Source: Rhodococcus sp. IEGM 1381
GTDB taxonomy: Bacteria; Actinomycetota; Actinomycetes; Mycobacteriales; Mycobacteriaceae
Direction: 5' to 3'
Length of the DNA stretch: 64,000 nucleotides
NCBI RefSeq assembly: GCF_030056795.1
Contig: NZ_JASHKQ010000001.1
Location: forward strand, 1,178,001-1,242,000
A program made the position numbers and the translations under genes. Below, in pieces: positions 53,779 to 62,291 of this stretch. Every line of letters begins with the position of its first letter. The first letter of the stretch is position 1. The notes beneath the pieces were generated by a model. It searched no databases. It was given only the letters and a program-made list of their open reading frames with translations, and had not been told where the DNA came from.

Positions 53779-54284
53779 TCGCTATCCATCTGCAGATCTT
53801 TCTTCCACTGAGCGGGTACACCCGCATAGAGACTGTGCGGCTTGCAGTCCTTGATCACCACCGCTCCAGCGGCGATGATGCAGCCGGGGCCTATGGTGAC
53901 GCCAGGAAGGATGAATGCGCCCGCACCGATCCACGTCCCGTCTCCGATGAACACCGGCGACGCCACGATCGGACCGGCGCGCCGTTCGGGATCGACCATC
54001 GTGTGGCCTTCGGTCGTGATCATCACCCGGGAGGCGAGGGACACCCGCTCACCGATGGTCACGTGCGCGAGGTTGCTGATACGGCAGTCGTGATTGATGA
54101 ACGACTTGGAGCCGACGGTCAGGCGCTTGGTGTCGATCCACACACCACTGCAGACCCGAACGTCGTTGCCGATCGTGATGCCTGCGCGGCGGTAGACCTT
54201 CACCCGGCTCATGTTGGGCACGACAGCACTGGCAATCGCTGTATTGATGAGAATTCGCCATAACCGAATCTTTGCCTGGCCCAT
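53775..54284 (-). CDS. Hexapeptide O-acetyltransferase (WcaF-like)
   Basis: A 169-aa left-handed beta-helix acetyltransferase: RRAGITIGNDVRVCSGVWIDT, KSFINHDCRISNLAHVTIGERVSLASRVMI, a TEGHTMVDPERR loop with the probable catalytic His, and FIGDGTWIGAGAFILPGVTIGPGCIIAAGAVVIKDC. It probably O-acetylates a sugar with acetyl-CoA. It is monocistronic and convergent with the SGNH hydrolase, an opposing acetylation and deacetylation pair (inference). Confidence 0.85.
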   Translation of the reverse strand: MGQAKIRLWRILINTAIASAVVPNMSRVKVYRRAGITIGNDVRVCSGVWIDTKRLTVGSKSFINHDCRISNLAHVTIGERVSLASRVMITTEGHTMVDPERRAGPIVASPVFIGDGTWIGAGAFILPGVTIGPGCIIAAGAVVIKDCKPHSLYAGVPAQWKKDLQMDSD

Positions 54285-54506
54285 GCCTGAATTATCCAGT
54301 GATGCAGTTGTTTCGGCTCACTGAGGCATCGGCTTGCCGATTTCGAGGAAGCCATCGGTTTATTTATCGCTCGATAAGAAATGCATTCACCGGTTAACAG
54401 AGGAAGAACGTAGTAGCGACAAGGTTCGACGCGGCATCGCCCTACATCCGGTCCACTCCCGAGTACACGGCGCAGCCGTCGACCACGGGCTTCCGGCCGG
54501 AGTAAT

Positions 54507-54806
54507 TCAGCCGATACCGCGAATCTGCGCCTCAGTTCGAGCCTCGGCCTCTGCGTATTCGCGTGCCGATGCTTGCAGTTTTCGAGCGAGATCCTTCACG
54601 TCGGTCGACAACGTCGAGTCGGCTGCCTCCCATGCCGACAGCAGGGCCGAGAACGCCGCCCCTGCTGCTCCCGGCCAGCACGCTGTAGACGCCGACATAC
54701 CGCGTGCCACCACGGCCAGATCGTCGGACGCCATCTCGATCGCGAGGTCGGTTCTGGCTGCTGCGTCGAGAAGCACCGCCACACCGACTTCCAGACGATC
54801 CCCCAT
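54507..54806 (-). CDS. WXG100 family (ESX-type) protein
   Basis: A 99-aa, all-helical protein of WXG100 size. The turn between helices is CWPGAAGAAF, the W-x-G motif, with an N-terminal helix rich in Asp/Ala and a long C-terminal helix (DVKDLARKLQASAREYAEAEARTEAQ). The ATG at 54806 is preceded by a strong GGGGGAGGA; the longer frame to 54977 is rejected. Such proteins are secreted by type VII systems, usually as a pair. It is divergent from a large WXG-DUF1023 protein. Confidence 0.78.
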   Translation of the reverse strand: MGDRLEVGVAVLLDAAARTDLAIEMASDDLAVVARGMSASTACWPGAAGAAFSALLSAWEAADSTLSTDVKDLARKLQASAREYAEAEARTEAQIRGIG

Positions 54807-54894
54807 CACATTCCTCCCCCGAGGCTGTTGGTGCCTGTCACTACGGTGAACGTAACACCCGGTTGGGAGGGCAGCGGGCTGGTACCTTGACCGC

Positions 54895-56619
54895 GTGGTT
54901 GACATCGGGGGAATCAACGACTGGGACACGGCGGGGCTCGAACGGCTCAGCAGCTCGCTCACCAGCAGAATCAGCACACTGATCGATCTGGGCGATCAGC
55001 TCGATCGCATCGGGCTCATCGACGGCTGGGTGGGGGAGGCAAGTGAGGTGGCCCGTCGGGCATTCGACGCGATCGTCGATCACCTGACCGACTCCGCCGC
55101 GCAAGTCGGAGCAATCAAGCGACTGACCGACGACACCGAAGATTCCGTCATGGCTTTGAAGCGTGCGCTCGCCGAGGTCTCATCGCTGGCCTTCGCGAAC
55201 GACTTCGCCGTGTGCAACGACAACACGCTTTGGGACAGATGGGCTTTCGAGCGACCGGCGAATCAGACCGACGCCGAAGCCGCGGACCGTCAGCGAATGA
55301 AAGTCGAGATCCTCGAACGCGTCAGCGAAATCGTCCGTCGCGGAACGGAAATCGAGGAGAACGCGGCTGCGATCATGACCGCAGCTGCTCGAAACCTGAT
55401 CAGCGACAACGGCAGTACCGATGTGCGCGAGGCGCTCGGGATCGGCGACGATCAGGGCGCGACGAAAGCCCCTCAGCCGCCGGCACAGGGGCATCCGGCC
55501 GAGAACAACCAATGGTGGAATTCGCTCACCGACGATCAGCGCGACTACGTACGAGAAGAGCGGCCCCACTGGATCGGTGACCTCGACGGCATACCGGCGG
55601 CCGATCGGTCGACCGCCAATCTTGCTCGCTTGGACCTCGATCGCAGCTCCATCGACGGTCAGGTCAACGAGGCGCAGGCTCGCTTCGACCAGACCGGCAG
55701 TGCGATGGACGAAAAGCGGCTGCAACTGGCGCTCGACAAACGATCGTCGCTCGATGCCGTCGAACATCTGCTGTTCCAGACGGGAACGGACGGGAACTTC
55801 GTGCTGGGCGCGGACGGACAGCGCATTCCGTTTCCTGATCGGCAACTGCTGGCCTTCGATGCCTCGCCGGAACGGACGCTGGCGACTGCGGTGGTCGCGA
55901 CCGGTGACATCGATTCTGCCGACCACGTCTCGGTCCACACTCCGGGGTTCACCAGCACCGTCGATGGTGGGCTGGAGAACCTCGTGCAGGATTCCGACCG
56001 CATCCGCAGGCTCTCGCAGTGGCAACTCGACCACTACAGTCCCGACGTCGCCGGGCAGACCGTCGCGTCGGTCGCCTACATGGGATACGAGGCCCCGCAG
56101 AACGTCGGGGTGTTGTCCGACGACATGGCCCAGACCGGAGGCGGCAAGCTCGCCTCGTTCCTCGACGGCATCGACGCGTCACGTTCGGACGATCCGCACC
56201 TGACCGCCGTCGGGCATTCCTATGGTTCTCTCACAACAGGATTCGCGCTGCAGGACGGTACCGGTGTGGACGACGCGGTGTTCATGGGATCGCCCGGGGT
56301 CGGCACCGACAACCTGGGTGCGCTGCACATCACCGGTGACGCGTACACCCTCGCATCCGGCGGGGACGGTGTCGCGGCCCTGGCCGCATTCGACGGCGAT
56401 CCACGCGAGATCACCGGAGTGCACGATCTCTCGACTCGCGCCGCCGACGTGGTGATGCCCGACGGCACCGACGTCGCGCTCATGTCCACCGATCGATTCA
56501 CGGGTCCCGTCGTAGAGCGGATGGGAAGTCACAGCGATTACTACAAGCTGGATACCACGAGCCAGTTCAATCAAGCCGCCGTGATCGCGGGCATTCCCGA
56601 TGTGGCGGTGGCCCGATGA
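54895..56619 (+). CDS. WXG-like N-domain fused to DUF1023 alpha/beta hydrolase
   Basis: A 574-aa protein. Residues 1-110 are helical with a WXG-type turn (DGWVGEAS); a helical linker runs to about 270; residues 300-574 form a DUF1023-type alpha/beta hydrolase with the nucleophile elbow VGHSYGS (Ser442) and a late GSHSDY His. There is no signal peptide, so type VII (ESX) export together with the divergent WXG100 protein is the likely route. Starts at GTG 54895. The hydrolase could be an effector or envelope enzyme; which is not clear. The stop overlaps the lipoprotein gene (ATGA), linking the two. Confidence 0.82.
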   Translation: MVDIGGINDWDTAGLERLSSSLTSRISTLIDLGDQLDRIGLIDGWVGEASEVARRAFDAIVDHLTDSAAQVGAIKRLTDDTEDSVMALKRALAEVSSLAFANDFAVCNDNTLWDRWAFERPANQTDAEAADRQRMKVEILERVSEIVRRGTEIEENAAAIMTAAARNLISDNGSTDVREALGIGDDQGATKAPQPPAQGHPAENNQWWNSLTDDQRDYVREERPHWIGDLDGIPAADRSTANLARLDLDRSSIDGQVNEAQARFDQTGSAMDEKRLQLALDKRSSLDAVEHLLFQTGTDGNFVLGADGQRIPFPDRQLLAFDASPERTLATAVVATGDIDSADHVSVHTPGFTSTVDGGLENLVQDSDRIRRLSQWQLDHYSPDVAGQTVASVAYMGYEAPQNVGVLSDDMAQTGGGKLASFLDGIDASRSDDPHLTAVGHSYGSLTTGFALQDGTGVDDAVFMGSPGVGTDNLGALHITGDAYTLASGGDGVAALAAFDGDPREITGVHDLSTRAADVVMPDGTDVALMSTDRFTGPVVERMGSHSDYYKLDTTSQFNQAAVIAGIPDVAVAR

Positions 56620-57182
56620 CCCGATCGAGAACCCTGTGCGCAGCGGCAGTGCTCGCGGCGGTGCTTCTAGGAGGATGTGTGAGTAATACGCCGGAGCCCT
56701 ATGAGGGAGAGCATCGTCCGCGTGGGAAGGCCGACTCGGAGATCAAGGCCGAGGAGACCGCAGCCTTGTTCGAGGAGCTGAAGCAGCGGCCGGGCAGGCA
56801 GAGCGTGGTAGAGCCCAGGTTCGAGCGGATGCAGGAAGACATCAAGACGGCGATTTCGACGCTGGTGCCCGGCCTGGAATGGTCCACCACCCGAACGCGT
56901 GGCGAATCACCCTGCGCTGCGCCGTATTCGAGTACCCCAGGGATCGAGGTGAGTCTGCTGCCGTTCAGCTCGGATACTCCGGTTCCGGCCGATCGGTGGC
57001 CGGCCGTGCTCGAGGCCGTCAACTCGATCGCAGTGGCCAACGGTTTCGAGGGAGTCGATCTCACGCGTGACGACGGGTTACGGCGATCGGTGAGTCTGCG
57101 TGACCCTGACGGCGGCCAGATACTGCTGGGTGCAGGCGGACGCACCGCGCTGATGATCACGACAGGCTGCTACCTACGATGA
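56616..57182 (+). CDS. LppA-like lipoprotein
   Basis: A 188-aa lipoprotein with a signal peptide ending in LLGGC (Cys21). The body shows Cys at about residue 100 and another near the C-terminus (TTGCYLR), which may form a disulfide, and the layout of LppA-type lipoproteins found in mycobacteria and relatives. It overlaps the DUF1023 gene start-to-stop (ATGA). Such lipoproteins are often encoded after DUF1023/WXG genes; it may act as an immunity or envelope partner (inference). Confidence 0.75.
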   Translation: MTRSRTLCAAAVLAAVLLGGCVSNTPEPYEGEHRPRGKADSEIKAEETAALFEELKQRPGRQSVVEPRFERMQEDIKTAISTLVPGLEWSTTRTRGESPCAAPYSSTPGIEVSLLPFSSDTPVPADRWPAVLEAVNSIAVANGFEGVDLTRDDGLRRSVSLRDPDGGQILLGAGGRTALMITTGCYLR

Positions 57183-57194
57183 TTCGTTCGGGTA

Positions 57195-58217
57195 CTACAC
57201 CCGATCCATCCCTGCCTGATGTGTCGGATCGATGAGGAACAGGCTGCTTCCGTCCAATCCATCTCTGCGGTGGATGTTTCCGCGCAATCCGGCTTCGACC
57301 AAGCGCACTGCGATTTCGTAGATTTCGTCGAGTCGTTCATCGGTGAGGTCAGGCCTTATGGCGAGATGGATCTCGTCACCGATGTGCCGCATCACTGCCT
57401 GGAACGACGGGCTCACCGCGCTGTAGAGCTCCTCGCATTGGGCCAGCAGGGCGTCGGACATCACGTAGTCGTCCGCCGCACCCAGTAGCGGCGTCACACC
57501 GAAATCCTCGAGCAGGTTGATCAGCTGCACCCCACTGCGTCCGGCGGCCGTCGACCGATCCGACAGCACACCCGTTTCCACTTCCTTCGTGGTGAAGATC
57601 AAAGTGGCCTCGGCACTGGGATCGAGTAGACCCAGATCGGCACGCATCGCTTTGAGCAACAACGAATGCATTCTGATGATGTAGGCGTGCTCGCTCTGCA
57701 GGCGTTCGTAGGCGGGCCCGGCAATTCCGGTCTCGGGTGCCAGCGGAGTCAACACACGGCGATCGATGCCCGTGGACAACTCCAGTGCCAATGGATGGAC
57801 GCGTCGGCGAGCAACCACCAGTGCTGCGGTGAGTGCCAGGTTCAACTGGTCGTAGGCCTTGTTCAGGGCCCGAGTCGCAGCAGCGAGATCGCCTACCGGC
57901 GTCGAGATCACTGCTGCCGAAATATCCTCGGCCACAACACGGTCGACATTCGACAGGGCGAAGAGCAGCTCTTGATAACGCGCGGTCACCTGGTCGCGGT
58001 TCCACGAGTCGTTGTCGCTCGACTGACGCACCTGACGATCGACAGCATTGTGCAGTGCAGCCACCTCGCGGGAGATGACGTCCTCTTTCGCGCCGACCCG
58101 ACGCACGCTCAACGCTGCCCACGCAGCACCGACGGCGGCGATCACCACGACGATCAAGGTCCACAACGCAATTGCGGACACACCCGACTCCGAAGCAGCC
58201 AAGACGCTGGTAGTCAT
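57195..58217 (-). CDS. Membrane-anchored protein of unknown function
   Basis: A 340-aa protein with one N-terminal membrane helix (about residues 15-37) and a long, mostly helical cytoplasmic or extracellular body without Cys or known catalytic motifs. Several segments look like coiled coil or helical bundle (REVAALHNAVDRQVRQ, ATRALNKAYDQLNLALTAALVVARRR). The gene is complete and codons look normal. It lies head to tail with the Tat operon, 26 bp downstream of the TatB-like gene on the same strand, and might be its last member. Function unknown. Confidence 0.7.
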   Translation of the reverse strand: MTTSVLAASESGVSAIALWTLIVVVIAAVGAAWAALSVRRVGAKEDVISREVAALHNAVDRQVRQSSDNDSWNRDQVTARYQELLFALSNVDRVVAEDISAAVISTPVGDLAAATRALNKAYDQLNLALTAALVVARRRVHPLALELSTGIDRRVLTPLAPETGIAGPAYERLQSEHAYIIRMHSLLLKAMRADLGLLDPSAEATLIFTTKEVETGVLSDRSTAAGRSGVQLINLLEDFGVTPLLGAADDYVMSDALLAQCEELYSAVSPSFQAVMRHIGDEIHLAIRPDLTDERLDEIYEIAVRLVEAGLRGNIHRRDGLDGSSLFLIDPTHQAGMDRV

Positions 58218-58243
58218 CGCTACATCATGCCGGAGTGTGTTAC

Positions 58244-58705
58244 CTATCGTCCCTCTTTCGCCGTTCTACCTGCAGCTGCGACATTCGGGACTACCTGCGC
58301 CGCGATGCGACGTGGGTCGTTCTCGGGCAGCGAATCGATGAGGATTCGGCGTGGATACGACGCCGGCCCGATGATCAGATACTTCTGGCCGGGTCGTACG
58401 CGGCCGGCCTCCGCGAGGACTTCCTCGGGCCACTCTCTATTCGGGGCGACGTCGGTCTCGCGTAGTGCGTCGGCGACGATGCGACGCGGGTCGTACTGGC
58501 GCACGTCCATCGTTTCCCATTGGCTGCGGCGCAGCGGAACGCCCATCTCGTCCTCCGCTGCACTGCGAGTGGTGTCGACGAAATGCCGAACAGAGCGCAC
58601 GGCCCGTCCGAGTCGATGGGCATAACCGGGTAAGCGCGAGGGGCCGAGGACGAACCCGGCGATGATCGCGACCAGGAACAGTTTTTCGAAGGTCAAGCCG
58701 AACAT
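58244..58705 (-). CDS. TatB-like translocase subunit
   Basis: A 153-aa TatB-type protein: a short N-terminal helix (FGLTFEKLFLVAIIAGFVL), the hinge GPSRLPGYAHRLGR typical of TatB, an amphipathic helix, and a long polar tail. TatB binds the twin-arginine signal together with TatC. Its ATG overlaps the TatC stop. The C-terminal 60 residues (PGQKYLIIGPASYPRRILIDSLPEN) are not seen in ordinary TatB and may be specific to this system. A longer frame inside tatC is rejected. Confidence 0.82.
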   Translation of the reverse strand: MFGLTFEKLFLVAIIAGFVLGPSRLPGYAHRLGRAVRSVRHFVDTTRSAAEDEMGVPLRRSQWETMDVRQYDPRRIVADALRETDVAPNREWPEEVLAEAGRVRPGQKYLIIGPASYPRRILIDSLPENDPRRIAAQVVPNVAAAGRTAKEGR

Positions 58706-59490
58706 GATGTGAGCTCCGGTTTCGGGGGTGTCAGGGCGCGTCTGGCAGCTCGCCTGTCGTGTATCTCGGTGATCGCAACAGCGGCACCGAACAGGGTCGC
58801 CATCGGCAGCGCGACCAGGAACATGGACAGGACGTCGGCAGCGGGAGTGACCAGTGCGCTGAACAACGCAATGGCGACGACGCTGAGCCGCCAGCTGCTG
58901 CGCAGTCTGTGTGCGGAGAGGATGCCGAGGCAGTTGAGCATCACCAGCACTGCGGGAAGGACGAAGGCGATACCGGTCGCCAACACGATCTTCATGACGA
59001 AATCCACGTAGTACGAGGCGTTGAGGATGGTGCTGTCCTCGTCGGAGGAGAAGCCGGCCAGGACGCTGACCATGCGCGGGAAGATGGTGAACCCGAACAT
59101 GCACCCGGCCACGAACAGTGGGGCCGCGGCGGCGGAGAATCCGTACACGTACTTCTTCTCGCGACGCGTCAAACCGGGGGTGAGGTAGGCGAACAGCTCA
59201 CGCAACCAGACCGGACTCGACACGATCACGCCGGTGAACAGAGCGATCCTCAGTTCGAGATCGAAAGCACCGGTGACCGTTTCGAAGTTGAGACTGGCTT
59301 GGCGCGAGAGGGCGAGCTCTTCGACGGGTGCGCGGAGGATGTCGAGAATCTGGTCGGAGAGGGTAAACCCGATCGCTATGCCGACGAGCAGGGACACCGC
59401 CGCGCGGATCGCGCGGCGACGTGCCTCGCGCATATGCCCAGCCAGGGGCATGGTGCCCCTCGGAGCTCGCGCGGCGGTGGCCGTGGTCAT
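58693..59490 (-). CDS. tatC: Twin-arginine translocase subunit TatC
   Basis: A 265-aa TatC with six helices. Landmarks: MPLAGHMREARRRAIRA at the N-terminus, the PVEEL/FETVTGAFDLELRIALFTGVIVSSPVWLRELFAYLTPGLTRREKKY block that holds the signal-recognition Glu, and YVDFVMKIVLATGIAFVLPAVLVML. It overlaps tatA by four bases. The organism should have a housekeeping Tat elsewhere, so this is probably an extra copy tied to the neighbouring exported dioxygenase-like protein. Confidence 0.92.
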   Translation of the reverse strand: MTTATAARAPRGTMPLAGHMREARRRAIRAAVSLLVGIAIGFTLSDQILDILRAPVEELALSRQASLNFETVTGAFDLELRIALFTGVIVSSPVWLRELFAYLTPGLTRREKKYVYGFSAAAAPLFVAGCMFGFTIFPRMVSVLAGFSSDEDSTILNASYYVDFVMKIVLATGIAFVLPAVLVMLNCLGILSAHRLRSSWRLSVVAIALFSALVTPAADVLSMFLVALPMATLFGAAVAITEIHDRRAARRALTPPKPELTSCSA

Positions 59491-59681
59491 GACGCCTGTC
59501 GGTACGGAACTGTGGCGTCGCCCGTCGTCGATGCTGTCTTGTCCTCACGCACTTCGTCTTTGAGGATGCGAAGCGATTGGCCGACGCCCTTGGCGAGTGA
59601 CGGCAGTTTGGTCGAGCCGAACACGAGCAGCAGGATGGCGAGAACGATGAGGGCGTGCCATCCGGTGAGGTTGTGCAACAT
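59487..59681 (-). CDS. tatA: Twin-arginine translocase subunit TatA
   Basis: A 64-aa TatA: N-terminal helix (LTGWHALIVLAILLLVFGSTKLPSLAKGVGQSLRILKDEV) with the FGSTKLP hinge and an amphipathic helix, then a short polar tail. It forms the pore-like oligomer of the Tat system. The gene is coupled to tatC (ATGA) and lies about 30 bp downstream of the dioxygenase-like lipoprotein gene on the same strand. Length and motif are standard. Confidence 0.93.
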   Translation of the reverse strand: MLHNLTGWHALIVLAILLLVFGSTKLPSLAKGVGQSLRILKDEVREDKTASTTGDATVPYRQAS

Positions 59682-59714
59682 GGTGTTTCCTTCGGGGGTG
59701 AGGGGTGAGGGGGG

Positions 59715-60710
59715 TCAGTTGGTGGGTGGTGTGCCACCGGCGGGAGGAGTACCGCCGGTCGGGGGCTGACCGCCGCCTCCGCCGGGGGCAGCGCTCATCG
59801 TGGGTTCGGTGGTGGTGTCGATGGCTACGGCGAGCGATCCGACGTAACCGGATGTGAGGTCGCCCGAGAACGTCCCCATCTCGAGGTCGTAGCCGTCGCC
59901 GAAGACGTTGTCGTTGTCGAGGCTGCCGAGCTGGGCCAGGTTCGTCGCGGAGTTCGGGTAGGTGTCGAGCTGGTAGATCGCGTCGAGTACGTCCTGAGGG
60001 AACGCGACCTGCGAGGTGGCAATGGCGTTGTCCGCGTTCGTTGCCGACGCCGCGTCGGGATAGACCTCGAAGTGCATGTGGGTCCAGCGACCGGAATAGC
60101 AGCCGGGGACGATGGTCTCGAACGTGACCGTGCCGTCGGCACCGGCAGCTTGAATGCCGCGCAGGTACGTCTCGTCTTCGACGCCCTCGGAGTACATCGA
60201 GTACCGGCCGTCCGCATCGCACTGCCACAAATACACGGCCGCACCCTCGAACGGTCGATTGTCGTTCGCCATATCGGTGAGTGTGAAGGTGAACGAGAGT
60301 GGCGTTCCAGCGACTGTGGTGCCGCCGTCGAGGCTCGAGGTGATGTCGCTGCGCACAATCCCTGATTCTTCGAGCACATTGACGCCGTTGGTGCCGTCGG
60401 CCGGGTAGGGGCCATTGGTCTCCTGGGGGATTTCACTTGTTGCGCTCGCCGTGGCCGTCGTCGTGGAAGCGGCTGTGCTGGTGACACTTCCAGTGTTCGA
60501 CGTCGTGGAGCAGGCGGCCAGTGCAACCGCTCCGGCACCCGCGCCGACGATGCTGAGCACGCGACGGCGAGTGATCAGGGTGGTGATATCGAACCCGGCA
60601 CCCTGATCGACCACTTCCTCGGTGGGGCGATCGAGCAGTCGTCCCTCGTATGTCGGTCCGGCGGAAGTGTTGGTGGGCTCGGGGATTGGGGGCGTAGGAA
60701 TTGGGGTCAT
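59715..60710 (-). CDS. Tat-exported intradiol-dioxygenase-like lipoprotein
   Basis: A 331-aa protein. A polar N-terminus of about 46 residues leads to a Tat motif (TRRRVLS) and a lipobox LAAC, so it should be exported folded and lipid-anchored. The body resembles the intradiol ring-cleavage dioxygenase (protocatechuate 3,4-dioxygenase beta) fold: YLWQCDADGRYSMYS, FETIVPGCYSGRWTHMHFEVYP, in which Tyr and the H-x-H pair match Fe(III) ligands. The C-terminus is a Gly/Pro/Thr-rich repeat tail. Substrate is unknown; a catechol or catecholate siderophore are possibilities. It is followed by tatA-tatC-tatB-like, probably one operon. Confidence 0.85.
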   Translation of the reverse strand: MTPIPTPPIPEPTNTSAGPTYEGRLLDRPTEEVVDQGAGFDITTLITRRRVLSIVGAGAGAVALAACSTTSNTGSVTSTAASTTTATASATSEIPQETNGPYPADGTNGVNVLEESGIVRSDITSSLDGGTTVAGTPLSFTFTLTDMANDNRPFEGAAVYLWQCDADGRYSMYSEGVEDETYLRGIQAAGADGTVTFETIVPGCYSGRWTHMHFEVYPDAASATNADNAIATSQVAFPQDVLDAIYQLDTYPNSATNLAQLGSLDNDNVFGDGYDLEMGTFSGDLTSGYVGSLAVAIDTTTEPTMSAAPGGGGGQPPTGGTPPAGGTPPTN

Positions 60711-60841
60711 CGTCGGATCTCCTCAATAGATGGCATCGGTTCTTTTCGGTAATGCCAATACTCTGGGACGTTCCGGTGAGGACGCTGAACCGTGGCTGGA
60801 AGGTTGCTGTGAGCCGAATGGGGTGGTGTCACAGTCCTAGA

Positions 60842-60860
60842 GAAGCTAAGGCTAACCTAT
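60842..60860 (+). promoter_or_regulatory. IdeR/DtxR-type iron box
   Basis: The 19-bp sequence GAAGCTAAGGCTAACCTAT matches the mycobacterial/corynebacterial IdeR-DtxR consensus (TTAGGTTAGGCTAACCTAA) at 14 positions, including the whole GGCTAACCTA half. It lies 29 bp before the ATG of a siderophore-binding-protein fragment, a normal target for iron repression. The dioxygenase-like gene reads away from the other side of the same gap and could share it. Confidence 0.75.
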
Positions 60861-60889
60861 GGGTCCGATCGCCGACTAACAGGACATTC

Positions 60890-61138
60890 ATGACTCACCG
60901 CGCAACTACTCGACTCGCTGCCGTGCTCACCGCCGCGGTGGCCGCATCCATCGCACTCGCAGGCTGCAGCTCCTCCGATGCCGCCGAGGCTCCGACCGTG
61001 GAGTCGGCCACCGGCTCGTCCCCGCTGACCGTGCAACACATGTACGGCGAGACCACCCTCGACGCCGTGCCCGAACGGGATGTGTTCGCCGCGGGAGTAG
61101 CAGTGGGGTGGCGAAGAGGAGCGCGCCGGAACAGGTGA
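60890..61138 (+). pseudogene. 5' fragment of an iron-siderophore substrate-binding lipoprotein
   Basis: ATG 60890 starts a lipoprotein signal peptide ending in LAGC (Cys26). The first mature residues (LTVQHMYGETTLDAVPER) match the beginning of FepB/FecB-type siderophore-binding proteins. After about residue 63 (base 61080) the similarity ends, and a short unrelated tail runs to a stop at 61138. The remaining 250 or so residues are missing. An intact iron box precedes it. The break point coincides with the end of the convergent MFS gene, pointing to a deletion or recombination there. Confidence 0.75.
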
Positions 61139-62276
61139 TGGCAGTGAGTGGGCTGGTAAGTGTGGCAAGCACTCCCCAGATCACCATGAGCGCGGCCTGC
61201 ACGAGTTTGCCGAGTGCGTTCCAAGTGCTGAGGACTTGTGCTGCTTGCTCAGGTGGGGTGCGGCGAAGTCGCTGAGTGGCGTAAATCGGGTTGAACACCC
61301 CCATGCTGGTGATGAGTAGGGCTTCGACGGTGATCACGGTGAGAAGGCCGCCGACACCGGGGTGGATGAACGTGAGACCGATCGGAAAGAGTGCGCGCAG
61401 CCAGCCCGAGGTGAGCATGACCGTGTGTTCGTCGTATTGGTCGACCAACCGGGGAGCAAGCCTCGCACCAAGGAAACCGCCGAGTGCGGGGAGGCCGAAT
61501 GCGAGGCCATATTGCCAAGCCGAGAAGTGATATTCACCCAGCATCAGGACAGCCAACAGAGGTCCGGTGGCCATGATCAGGCCACCTACGAGAACCGAGT
61601 TGAGGAACAGTCGAAGCAGGACATTGTCGCGGTTGATGGCCTGCCAGCCGACCCACAGATCCGCGGTTCTCGACCTGGTGCGAGTGCCGGACACAGACGC
61701 GACGTCGGTACCGCTGATGCGAGCGACCGCGAATGCGGACAACAAGAAGCTGAACGCGTTGGCGGCAACGGTGACGACTGGGCCGAGTAGTCCGACGAGA
61801 GCTCCACCGACGGGTGGGCCCGCCGCTATGGCCACCCAATTGGTTCCCTCGAACTTGCTGTTTGCGGCCAGCAGATGATGTTGCCCAGCAAGGTGCTTGA
61901 GGTGTGCGCCCGATGCAGCGGTGAACACGATGCTTGCCGATCCGGAGACAACGGATACAACCAAAAGTTGACCATAGGTCAGTGCGCCGAGGGCGTACGT
62001 AATGGGCACACTCGACATCGCGACACAACGGACAGTGTCGGCGGCGATCATCACTGGTCGTTTCATTCGACGCTCCACCCAGGGGCCCAAAGGAAACGCG
62101 ATCAGAGCGGCGGCCATCAACGCGGCGGCGTCCAGCAGTGACACCGCGAACGCCGAGGCGTCCAACACCTGAATCGCGATCAGTGGGAACGCGCCGAAGG
62201 CTATCCACGTGCCGTAGGTGCTCGTTGCGTAGGCCGCCCACAGCCATCTGAAGTTGCGGCCCAACGTGGCAGGCAT
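60927..62276 (-). CDS. MFS transporter, 3' end reading into a broken gene
   Basis: An MFS permease with 12 helices: NFRWLWAAYATSTYGTWIAFGAFPLIAIQVL, the loop FPLGPWVERRMKRP and GPPVGGALVGLLGP support the enterobactin-exporter/MFS_3 type. ATG 62276 is the natural start; a frame from 62318 adds a non-conserved tail. The family-like part ends near ATPLLLPRR (about 61090); after that the frame runs antisense through the siderophore-protein fragment to 60927, giving an unnatural Arg-rich tail of about 55 residues. So the true 3' end is probably lost. It is divergent from the LysR gene, a likely regulator. Confidence 0.78.
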   Translation of the reverse strand: MPATLGRNFRWLWAAYATSTYGTWIAFGAFPLIAIQVLDASAFAVSLLDAAALMAAALIAFPLGPWVERRMKRPVMIAADTVRCVAMSSVPITYALGALTYGQLLVVSVVSGSASIVFTAASGAHLKHLAGQHHLLAANSKFEGTNWVAIAAGPPVGGALVGLLGPVVTVAANAFSFLLSAFAVARISGTDVASVSGTRTRSRTADLWVGWQAINRDNVLLRLFLNSVLVGGLIMATGPLLAVLMLGEYHFSAWQYGLAFGLPALGGFLGARLAPRLVDQYDEHTVMLTSGWLRALFPIGLTFIHPGVGGLLTVITVEALLITSMGVFNPIYATQRLRRTPPEQAAQVLSTWNALGKLVQAALMVIWGVLATLTSPLTAITCSGALLFATPLLLPRRTHPVRARRRGWSRRTCVARSAGTSRWPTPRSEPRRHRRSCSLRVRWMRPPRR

Positions 62277-62291
62277 TCGACTCCTCGATGT

